Assembly (NCBI GenBank): GCA_014874235.1
Contig: JACWAC010000029.1
Coordinates: forward strand, 1-11,737
DNA from: Thermoplasmatales archaeon
GTDB taxonomy: Archaea; Thermoplasmatota; Thermoplasmata; Thermoplasmatales; GCA-001856825
Length of the DNA stretch: 11,737 nt
Direction: 5' to 3'
Made by a program: the position numbers and the translations under genes. A model generated the notes under the pieces. It had not been told where the DNA came from, did no database searches, and saw only the letters and a program-made list of their open reading frames with translations. The stretch's first letter is position 1; each line of letters begins with the position of its first letter. Shown here in pieces: positions 5,715-11,737 of this stretch.

Positions 5715-6482
5715 TTATCGCTTCTCAAGGTCGTCAGACCCGTAGAAAAGTTTCTGCAGGAAAGAGTAAATGTCTTCCATTCCGTCTTCCGATTCCGAAG
5801 ATGTGAAAACGCTTTCACCCAATATGTTAAGACTATCGGTTCCTCCAATTATTGCTTCCGATAGTTGAACGTTTAGAGTTGCAGATTCCCCCTTCAAATC
5901 TGCAATTAGTTCGTTCTTGTTTCTATCCCATTTGTTTATCCTGTCCTTTTCTGCAGGCTCTAGGAGGTCTGATTTTGAGATTACATTCAAAAAAGGAATG
6001 TAAAACCTGGTCAGTACGCTCATCGCCAGGAATCTGGAAGAGACGTATGACTCTGGGTTCTTGGTCAGGACGGAATCGAACAGGTATACCATTGCATTGT
6101 TTTCCTCCCCGAGAGTTGAAATCAGCTGGGTAGAAGACCCCCTGAATGCAAAGAGTTCAAGCTGTCCCGGAGTGTCTATTAAGGTGTAGTCAGAATCGTA
6201 GGAATCAATCAGCTCCTTGATCCTTTCTGCTTCCTGTACCATTAAATCTGCAGCCACTATCTGTGCTCCGTTCGGTCCTAGATTGTAGTTCTGCATCACG
6301 CTTTCGAGGGAGACATTTTCCCTAATGTCTATATCCGGGGTGTAGGGCAAAAACTCTGCGCCTGGGTCAAGATTTACAGTTATGGCATCGTAGCTCATGC
6401 TCTCCATCCACACCTTCAGTGAATTCACAAGGGTGGATTTTCCTGACCCGGCGGTTCCTACAAAGTACACTCTAGGTATCAT
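5715..6482 (-). CDS. GPN-loop GTPase (XAB1/Gpn family)
   Basis: This 255-residue GTPase carries the defining GPN insertion. Numbered from the ATG at 6482, the P-loop is GTAGSGKST (9-17), the Gly-Pro-Asn loop is at 69-71, the G3 motif is DTPGQ (103-107) and the G4 motif is SKSD (169-172). The N-terminal VNLDPGAE (37-44) is also typical of the family. Archaeal GPN proteins form homodimers in which the GPN loop reaches into the partner's active site. Eukaryotic relatives help assemble RNA polymerase II, but the archaeal role is poorly defined. I choose ATG 6482 over the in-frame TTG just before it because GGAGG (6489-6493) lies 6 bases upstream. The gene overlaps the end of DP2 by 11 bases, so it depends on DP2 transcription. 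The C-terminal region is acidic and probably helical. Confidence 0.93.
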   Translation of the reverse strand: MIPRVYFVGTAGSGKSTLVNSLKVWMESMSYDAITVNLDPGAEFLPYTPDIDIRENVSLESVMQNYNLGPNGAQIVAADLMVQEAERIKELIDSYDSDYTLIDTPGQLELFAFRGSSTQLISTLGEENNAMVYLFDSVLTKNPESYVSSRFLAMSVLTRFYIPFLNVISKSDLLEPAEKDRINKWDRNKNELIADLKGESATLNVQLSEAIIGGTDSLNILGESVFTSSESEDGMEDIYSFLQKLFYGSDDLEKR

Positions 6483-9400
6483 CAAAGTCCTCCAGTGTTT
6501 TAAAATTGTTATCCTTTTCCTGAAATAGTGAATTTACAGACTCCCTCATAATCCTAATCCTCTGCTTCACATAGTTGCTGACTTCGTACTGGTTGGTAAT
6601 CCTATAACTGGTTTCCAGATACTTCGTGACGTTTCCTCTATGCACCGTTCCAATTAGAGGAGTACCGCATTTTCTGCACTTTCCCGTTATTGGAACTCTC
6701 CTGTATATGTGGTTGCAGCTCGTGCACCTGAAAGTCTGGGAACCGAACCTGTTGAGGTTCCCCATTATGTCTGGTATGAAGTGCGATTTGAGTATCCGTT
6801 CTGCCATGTCAGAAGCATCGACCGCTCTCAGTTTCTTTGCAAGCTCGAGGGTCATCTCAAGCTTCTGCTCCATGCTCGGTATGCTCTTATAACTCGAACT
6901 GAGGGTCCCAAGGTTTATCGATGGAGTGTCGTCAGTGAATTCGCACTTTGGAAACAGCTCGCCCTTCTCCACTTTCATCCCCGCAGTAACTACATATTTT
7001 GTAATCTCGGACGGTTCCGGAAATTTCATGGTCATATCCAGGAGTTCGGACGGGTAGTCTCCAGTAATGTCCAGGTTGAGCGCTTCCTTGTCTATCTCCG
7101 TTGGATTTATTCTAAGGGAGAGAACAAGAGGGGCATCCATCATGCTTCCCCTCGAATTGGGCAGATAGTCTAAGGAGAAGTTCAAGAGACCGTCCAGCAG
7201 TAGCATTATCGAGTCCTCGTCACCGTCGCAGTTTCTTCTTTTCGCAGCATGGAAGAACGGGTGTGCATAGCAAACATCGCCGTCCGTATAACCAATTATC
7301 CTGCCCAGTATTCCACCCGATGTATGCGGTGCAAGGCCAATGATCAACGAACCTATCAAATCCTCTTTGCTGCTCGCGCCGTAGAACGGGTCTAAATTGT
7401 AGAATTTTTGGAGAAGACTGTCGACAAAATTGGAGACTCTGACCAAGTATACCCCTGCCTTCTTGCTTGGAACAATGTCCTGCGGATATATCTCTATTAC
7501 TTGAGAGGAAAGAGTCAGTTCCTCTCCCTTGTAGTCCCTGAAATATCCAAGCTTCTTTGCCCTTTCAGGTGTAATTCCTATTTCATTCAGTCGAGCGTGC
7601 GTGAGGGGCACATCCGACATGTCAAACCTGCAAGTTCCATCCTTAAAGGGATAGATTGAGTTGATTGCCCTCAGAATTCCCTTTTCAATCGGTTCTGGAG
7701 TCTTATGGGCGGAGGTCAGACCCCTCACCCCATTCACTTTCTTTGGTATCGATACTCCCATCTGCTCGCCATTGCTTCGGAGAACTTCTGATATATTGAT
7801 GTCAAATTGCCTGGTTCTTTCTGTCGGTACGGTATGGGAACTACACTTTTCGCACACGTTTCTGAACGTCACATTTCCACAACCAGGGCAGTGTCTAACC
7901 TGCATTTCAGGGCCCTGAAGTTCTTCATACTGGTTCAAGTCCCTCCTATTCTTTAGAACGTTTCCGATTGGAAATAATACGTGAACGGGTGGATTCATTT
8001 TTCTTTCTTCTGCCTTTTCAGGTCTTCCCATCCTCGCTCCAATTCTGGTCAGGCCCTTGGGGTATATCGGAAATCCTGCAAGATCATTGACTACTTTCAT
8101 GACGTCATTTCCAATTATCTTCTTTCTAGAAATGAGCTTGTTATCGACAATCTTCATCCCGAGGGGGATAACCAAGCTTCTGTAATTCTTAATTCTGATC
8201 TTGTCAGAGACGCTGAATTCACAAAGAAGATCTGTCAAGAATCTTTTGCTAAAATCGGTTACTGGCAACTCCAGAGAATTCTCAGCGATAACAGAGTCAT
8301 TTTCCAATATCTCTGTGAGGAGCTGGATGTCCTCCACATTTACATCGTGCCACAGGTATGTGAAAGAAGGATGGAGAGGGATGCAGTCGGCAATGGAAGC
8401 ATCTATGGCAGATTGCTCTGTAGTTACCTCGGGAACAGACCCGATCTTTTTGAAACAGATTTGTCTCCACCACGATTCGGTGAATGCAGCGGGAAAAAGG
8501 ATCTTATTGTTTTCGATGAATTCTCCAAAAGATATCATCATCTCTCCCAGATCGACTATCTCTCTAATGTCAGTGTGAACTGAATTGAACGATTCCTCAG
8601 ATCTGAGTGTGACCAAGTCTCCGGATTCAAGCACAACCGTAGGCCCCTCAAGGTTAGGATTTGCCACCACCGCACCCGCCTTCCCCGGTCTCTCCATTTT
8701 GATCTGTGTTCCCAGTGCAATAAAGTCTTCAAGCACTTTCATCGTCACCGGGTTTATTGCAACTGCAGCCAGTCCGGTATTCCGTGTCCGTCCATACCTA
8801 AGCCTGAATCCCCCCTTCCTGGATGGGTAAGAGAGAGCAGGCCTGCCTGCTAACATTTCTTTTAGAAAGTTAGAGTTTGGAAAGAGGCTCTTTTCCGCCT
8901 TTTTCTCAGAAGAAAAAGACCAACCTTCTAGGCCGAAAGTTTTTACGTACTTTTTCAGCTTTGGTCCCTTCAGGATGAGACCTTCAGCTATCACCAGGGC
9001 CATTCCGCCTCTTAACCTGTTAGTCTCTATGTCTGGCAGGTCCCTATGACCGGTAATTTCCGCTTCCTCAGTTCCCTCACCGGTAATACAAACCGGAGAA
9101 CCTTCAACTGCAGTCACAATTTCTTCATTTGTCGGAATGTACTGTAGATGCTGAACTCTTGCATATAACGGTATCTCTTCCTTGCACCTTTCAACCTCTT
9201 CTTGTGATGCGATGTACTTGCCAATACCGAACTTCCTCCGCAGAAGATCTCCTACGAAAACGCTGAGTGCTTGTGCAGTACCTCCAGCGCTCCTGATCGG
9301 GCCAGAATAGTATATTGAAAGATAGCTGTCCCCTCCCCTTCGTTTAATCTTGACTTCAGTTATTCCTTCGAGCGGTGCGACTAGAATTCCCTCCGTCAGG

Positions 9401-9708
9401 ATTGCAAGCGCTACCCTGATTCCCTTTTCAATTCTGATCTCCTCAGGGCCGTCATAACTCTCGGAGACTGAAATGGCAGCTTCTATTGCAACCCTTTCCC
9501 TATCAAATTTCTTTGAAAGTTCTTTTATGATCTCAGACGCCTCAATACCCGTTAGTGCCTGTACTCGTCCAGCGAGATCTTCTGCTTGAGGTATCTCCAC
9601 CTTGGTTTCGCAGTCCTTGCCTTGAGCTCTGGCCTTCAGTGCAATTTCGTATTGAAGGCTCGACTCTTTCTTCAGTGATAGAAAATAGTTTTCGAGCTCA
9701 TCGGACAT
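6472..9708 (-). CDS. polC: DNA polymerase D large subunit, DP2
   Basis: DP2 is the catalytic polymerase subunit of PolD, the replicative DNA polymerase of Euryarchaeota and several other archaeal groups. Residues are numbered here from the longer ATG at 9720 (1082 residues). Conserved landmarks are SGPIRSAGGTAQAL (139-152), RLRYGRTRNTG (307-317), ARMGRPEKA (562-570) and the catalytic NCDGDED (830-836), whose two aspartates bind the metal. Zinc-binding sites are C611/C614/C623/C626 and C999/C1002/C1015/C1018. No intein interrupts it, although many DP2 genes have one. I choose ATG 9708 (1078 residues), since the TATA box is about 28 bases from it and only about 16 from 9720. The C-terminus KTLEDF resembles a degenerate PCNA-binding box. 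The small subunit DP1 is not in the window. rnhB lies upstream and the GPN gene overlaps its end. Confidence 0.97.
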   Translation of the reverse strand: MSDELENYFLSLKKESSLQYEIALKARAQGKDCETKVEIPQAEDLAGRVQALTGIEASEIIKELSKKFDRERVAIEAAISVSESYDGPEEIRIEKGIRVALAILTEGILVAPLEGITEVKIKRRGGDSYLSIYYSGPIRSAGGTAQALSVFVGDLLRRKFGIGKYIASQEEVERCKEEIPLYARVQHLQYIPTNEEIVTAVEGSPVCITGEGTEEAEITGHRDLPDIETNRLRGGMALVIAEGLILKGPKLKKYVKTFGLEGWSFSSEKKAEKSLFPNSNFLKEMLAGRPALSYPSRKGGFRLRYGRTRNTGLAAVAINPVTMKVLEDFIALGTQIKMERPGKAGAVVANPNLEGPTVVLESGDLVTLRSEESFNSVHTDIREIVDLGEMMISFGEFIENNKILFPAAFTESWWRQICFKKIGSVPEVTTEQSAIDASIADCIPLHPSFTYLWHDVNVEDIQLLTEILENDSVIAENSLELPVTDFSKRFLTDLLCEFSVSDKIRIKNYRSLVIPLGMKIVDNKLISRKKIIGNDVMKVVNDLAGFPIYPKGLTRIGARMGRPEKAEERKMNPPVHVLFPIGNVLKNRRDLNQYEELQGPEMQVRHCPGCGNVTFRNVCEKCSSHTVPTERTRQFDINISEVLRSNGEQMGVSIPKKVNGVRGLTSAHKTPEPIEKGILRAINSIYPFKDGTCRFDMSDVPLTHARLNEIGITPERAKKLGYFRDYKGEELTLSSQVIEIYPQDIVPSKKAGVYLVRVSNFVDSLLQKFYNLDPFYGASSKEDLIGSLIIGLAPHTSGGILGRIIGYTDGDVCYAHPFFHAAKRRNCDGDEDSIMLLLDGLLNFSLDYLPNSRGSMMDAPLVLSLRINPTEIDKEALNLDITGDYPSELLDMTMKFPEPSEITKYVVTAGMKVEKGELFPKCEFTDDTPSINLGTLSSSYKSIPSMEQKLEMTLELAKKLRAVDASDMAERILKSHFIPDIMGNLNRFGSQTFRCTSCNHIYRRVPITGKCRKCGTPLIGTVHRGNVTKYLETSYRITNQYEVSNYVKQRIRIMRESVNSLFQEKDNNFKTLEDFDDT
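6489..6493 (-). promoter_or_regulatory. Shine-Dalgarno site of the GPN GTPase gene
   Basis: On the - strand GGAGG lies within the last DP2 codons, 6 bases before ATG 6482. It fixes the start of the GPN gene and shows that it is translated from the DP2 transcript. Confidence 0.65.
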
Positions 9709-9730
9709 TGAAGTACTCATTTGATTGTAG

Positions 9731-9740
9731 AATATATAAT
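9731..9740 (-). promoter_or_regulatory. TATA box of the DP2 gene
   Basis: On the - strand ATTATATATT lies directly after the rnhB stop and is centred about 28 bases before ATG 9708. DP2 can therefore be made from its own leaderless transcript as well as by read-through from rnhB. Confidence 0.6.
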
Positions 9741-9741
9741 T

Positions 9742-10356
9742 TCAATATTGGTCCAAATTCGAAGTTATTTTGTTAACAGTTTTCCATGACTTACGGACGT
9801 GCGGAGGCAACTTTCTGTTCAGTTTGAAGTAATTTTCAAGAAAAGAAATAGTTCTCTCGTCCGAGGGATATCCCGATCCAAATTCGCCAATCTCCAACTT
9901 GATCTGCGAAATCTCCCTTTCCCTTGTAACTTTTGCAATTATCGAAGCTGCCGAGGCCAGAGGATAATTCACGTCTGCCTTGTGTTTAGAAACTATGTTG
10001 CCGTTTCCACTGAGTTCGGTGAGCAGCTTTGCGAATCTTTCCTCATTGACGTCTGGGCAATCAACAATGTATTCATTCGCCGGCTTTATCAGCTTTGAAA
10101 TCGTTTTGGCTTCCAGGAGATTGAGTTCATTCTTGAAAGTCGCTTCGTCTATCTGTTTCTCGTCCACAACTATGTACTCCACCGAATTTGCAATTCGCTT
10201 TATCTCCTCGAACATTCGTTCTCTTGTGGCTTCTGAAAGCATCTTCGAATCCCTAACTCCTATCCTCTTGATTGCATCTGATTCTCCACACACAACTGCG
10301 ATGACCATGGGCCCAATTACCGGCCCACGTCCAGCTTCGTCACACCCGCAAAGCAT
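9742..10356 (-). CDS. rnhB: Ribonuclease HII
   Basis: This 204-residue enzyme cleaves RNA in RNA-DNA hybrids, removing primers and misincorporated ribonucleotides. The N-terminal GCDEAGRGPVIGP carries the catalytic D6 and E7. D99 (in YIVDCPD) and D128 (in KHKADVNYPLASAASIIAK) are the probable remaining acidic ligands. DSKML (36-40), GSGYPSDERT (160-169) and the C-terminal HVRKSW (186-191) are further family signatures. The length is normal for archaeal RNase HII. The ATG at 10356 begins right at the first conserved block and lies about 29 bases from a weak TATA element, so a leaderless start is likely. DP2 begins 33 bases downstream (from ATG 9708), so primer removal and synthesis are encoded side by side. 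I see no clear PCNA-binding motif at its C-terminus. Confidence 0.96.
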   Translation of the reverse strand: MLCGCDEAGRGPVIGPMVIAVVCGESDAIKRIGVRDSKMLSEATRERMFEEIKRIANSVEYIVVDEKQIDEATFKNELNLLEAKTISKLIKPANEYIVDCPDVNEERFAKLLTELSGNGNIVSKHKADVNYPLASAASIIAKVTREREISQIKLEIGEFGSGYPSDERTISFLENYFKLNRKLPPHVRKSWKTVNKITSNLDQY

Positions 10357-10380
10357 CTCGAGTTAGATACACTTCTGCTC

Positions 10381-10390
10381 TATTATGTTA
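10381..10390 (-). promoter_or_regulatory. Weak TATA box of rnhB
   Basis: On the - strand TAACATAATA is centred about 29 bases before ATG 10356. It is a weaker match than the DP2 or ftsZ boxes. A perfect inverted repeat lies about 15 bases further upstream. Confidence 0.4.
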
Positions 10391-10405
10391 ATCGTTCCAA
10401 TTTGA

Positions 10406-10422
10406 TTCTGTGCTCCACAGAA
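10406..10422. repeat. Perfect inverted repeat between the ABC gene and rnhB
   Basis: TTCTGTG and CACAGAA form 7-base arms around a 3-base centre (CTC). The site lies 6 bases beyond the ABC ATPase stop and about 15 bases upstream of the rnhB TATA box. On the - strand it could fold as an mRNA 3' hairpin, but no T tract follows. It could equally be an operator acting on rnhB. Confidence 0.45.
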
Positions 10423-10428
10423 ATGAGA

Positions 10429-11361
10429 TCAACCACTAAGACGCACTAAATCCTCAAGTGATATTCCATCCTTCTCGTTCAGTTCCTTCTCGCTAGTTAT
10501 ATTGATCCTCCCGTATTCCGTATCTACGAGATAATTGTTTTTTATTCCCTTCTCCCCTAGAACCATTTTGATCTTGATGGGGCCACCAATCTTCACTCTA
10601 CTGGGGTGGATCGCATAGTAGTTTCCATCTTTGGTGTATAAATTGTATCCAAGGATCTTTGCAATATCTCTAGTCTTTGGATGATTCAATATCGTTTCCT
10701 TATCACCATCATCCAGGATGGATCCTTCGTGCAGAATTGCAATTGAATCACCCAGGATTTCAGCATCTGCAAGGTCGTGGGTCACGTATATTATCGAAAC
10801 GTCAAATCTTTGTTGGATGTCTCGAATGTACCATCTCATGCTCGATCTGAGAAAAGAATCAAGCGAGGACAGAGGCTCATCCATCAATATGAGGTCAGGT
10901 TCGATCACCAACGTACGTGCTAGTGCAACCAATTGTTTTTCTCCGCCACTCAATTGAGACGGAAACTTACGGAGTTGGTCTTCTATAGATAGAGCTTTGC
11001 TTATTTCCAGCACCTTTCTGTTGATTTGTGACACATCTTTCGTCCTGATCCTCAGTCCGTATGCTATGTTCTCTGCAACACTCATGGAGTAAAAGAGTCC
11101 GAGGTCCTGGAAAACGAATCCGATGTTCCTCTTTTCTATTGCAAGACTAGTGATGTCCTTTCCGTCTTTCAATATGGTTCCGTTGTCCGGTCTGATAATT
11201 CCAGCTATTGAATTCAGGATGCTCGTTTTCCCACTCCCGGAAGCGCCCAGTATAACTTTGATCTCCTTGTCCCTCAGCGTAAAGCTAACGTTCTTCAGAA
11301 TGTCATCTCCACCGATCTTCTTCGACAAGCCTTTGACACTAAGTTTGTCCAACTGCACCAC
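10429..11361 (-). CDS. ABC transporter ATP-binding protein (CysA/PotA/FbpC-like)
   Basis: This protein of about 310 residues powers an importer from the cytoplasmic face. Walker A is GASGSGKT (39-46), the Q-loop is FQD (84-86), the signature is LSGGEKQ (137-143), Walker B is LILMDEP (157-163), the D-loop is SSLD (165-168), and the switch histidine is H195 in VTHD. Residues from about 245 to 310 (starting AIHPSRVKIGG) form a short TOBE-like C-terminal domain, typical of importers for anions, iron, polyamines or sugars and often regulatory. The start is GTG 11361 or the adjacent GTG 11358; no strong ribosome binding site separates them. The gene overlaps the permease end by about 20 bases, so the two are coupled. 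The ion or solute cannot be told from the ATPase, and the binding protein would lie beyond the window. Confidence 0.92.
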   Translation of the reverse strand: MVQLDKLSVKGLSKKIGGDDILKNVSFTLRDKEIKVILGASGSGKTSILNSIAGIIRPDNGTILKDGKDITSLAIEKRNIGFVFQDLGLFYSMSVAENIAYGLRIRTKDVSQINRKVLEISKALSIEDQLRKFPSQLSGGEKQLVALARTLVIEPDLILMDEPLSSLDSFLRSSMRWYIRDIQQRFDVSIIYVTHDLADAEILGDSIAILHEGSILDDGDKETILNHPKTRDIAKILGYNLYTKDGNYYAIHPSRVKIGGPIKIKMVLGEKGIKNNYLVDTEYGRINITSEKELNEKDGISLEDLVRLSG

Positions 11362-11737
11362 TCTTTCCGAAATGGTTTATGATAAAGGAGGAGATAAATA
11401 TTACAACGAGGAAAATTTCCGTGAGAAAGTATGTATCTCGGATGTCCCTGAGTTGCAGCAGTTTGTAGATGCCTATAGTGATAGTCTCCGTAGATTTTGT
11501 GTAAACAGTAACGATTGAAGAGAACTCTCCCATTACGGTGATGAACATAAGCGACAAGATGGTTGAGATTTCCCACTTAATTCGAGGGAGTTGGACCTTG
11601 AAGAAAGTTGATAATGAAGAGTCCCCTAGGGTGTTAGAAGAATAGGTTTCTGATGGAGGTATGGTCTCTACAGACTGGTGCATCATCCTTAAATTAAGTG
11701 GAACCAACAGTACCGTGAATATGAGTATGATCAGTAT
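11339..11737 (-). CDS. ABC transporter permease, C-terminal part
   Basis: The frame is open to the right edge, so only the last 132 residues are visible and the true start lies outside. It shows a hydrophobic segment at the edge (ILIILIFTVLLVPL). The permease EAA-loop pattern follows (TLGDSSLSTFFKVQLPRIKW), which docks onto the ATPase. Next comes a membrane segment running into GEFSSIVTVY, and a last segment near the end (YFLTEIFLVVIFISSFII). LG-x5-FFKVxLP followed by GEF is characteristic of the binding-protein-dependent permease family that includes FbpB, ThiP, ModB and CysT. The domain sits in the membrane and passes substrate from an external binding protein. Its stop lies inside the start of the ATPase gene, so they form one operon. 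The substrate is unknown. Confidence 0.85.
   Translation of the reverse strand: MLIILIFTVLLVPLNLRMMHQSVETIPPSETYSSNTLGDSSLSTFFKVQLPRIKWEISTILSLMFITVMGEFSSIVTVYTKSTETITIGIYKLLQLRDIRDTYFLTEIFLVVIFISSFIINHFGKSGAVGQT

Noticed and set aside
7981..8583. A 200-codon open frame on the + strand
   Set aside because: It lies entirely antisense to the conserved DP2 gene, has a cysteine- and arginine-rich, unordered composition, and has no promoter or ribosome binding site. It is a shadow of DP2 codon use.
6472..9708. Possible intein in the PolD large subunit
   Set aside because: The conserved blocks, including the catalytic NCDGDED, run without a large insertion. No intein-type Cys/Ser start with a His-Asn end was seen, and the length is normal for an intein-free protein.
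9743..9750. CAATATTG palindrome upstream of the DP2 TATA box
   Set aside because: It is formed by the last rnhB codons in an AT-rich stretch and is short. There is no second copy to support an operator.

Overview
The window looks like a piece of a euryarchaeal chromosome, most likely Thermoplasmata. It encodes the large subunit of the archaeal replicative polymerase PolD, an archaeal GPN-loop GTPase, FtsZ, archaeal-type RNase HII and an E. coli/archaeal-type methionyl-tRNA synthetase with a fused C-terminal Trbp111-like domain. Several genes have a TATA element about 24-30 bases upstream of the start codon, which fits leaderless transcripts, while tightly packed downstream genes carry Shine-Dalgarno sites. 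The Thermoplasmata call is inferred from this gene content and promoter style. No rRNA gene is present to confirm it.

Layout. Bases 1-1303 are read on the + strand. They hold the 3' end of an unrecognised gene, a roadblock/LC7-domain protein, and a PadR-family repressor with a striking array of ATATCT/AGATAT sites over its promoter. Everything from 1389 to the right edge is read on the - strand. In transcription order from the right edge these genes are: the end of an ABC permease and its ATPase; RNase HII (rnhB); the PolD large subunit DP2; a GPN-loop GTPase; FtsZ; a small four-helix membrane protein; methionyl-tRNA synthetase; and a PHP-domain phosphoesterase. No stretch longer than about 150 bases lacks a gene. 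I saw no tRNA, rRNA, CRISPR array, insertion sequence or intein.

How the genes fit together. rnhB, DP2, GPN GTPase, ftsZ and the membrane protein form a compact block joining replication (primer removal and synthesis) to cell division. rnhB, DP2 and ftsZ each have a TATA box, so the block probably has nested transcripts. The GPN gene overlaps DP2 by 11 bases and has an internal GGAGG site. The membrane protein starts 2 bases after ftsZ, with a GGTGAT site inside the ftsZ end, and is followed by a strong T-rich terminator. MetRS and the PHP protein overlap by ATGA and form a second operon. The ABC genes are a third, partly outside the window.

The points most worth a second look are the PadR operator array, the ftsZ-coupled membrane protein, the perfect palindromes upstream of the roadblock and rnhB promoters, and the start-site corrections for FtsZ and DP2 that follow from TATA-box positions.
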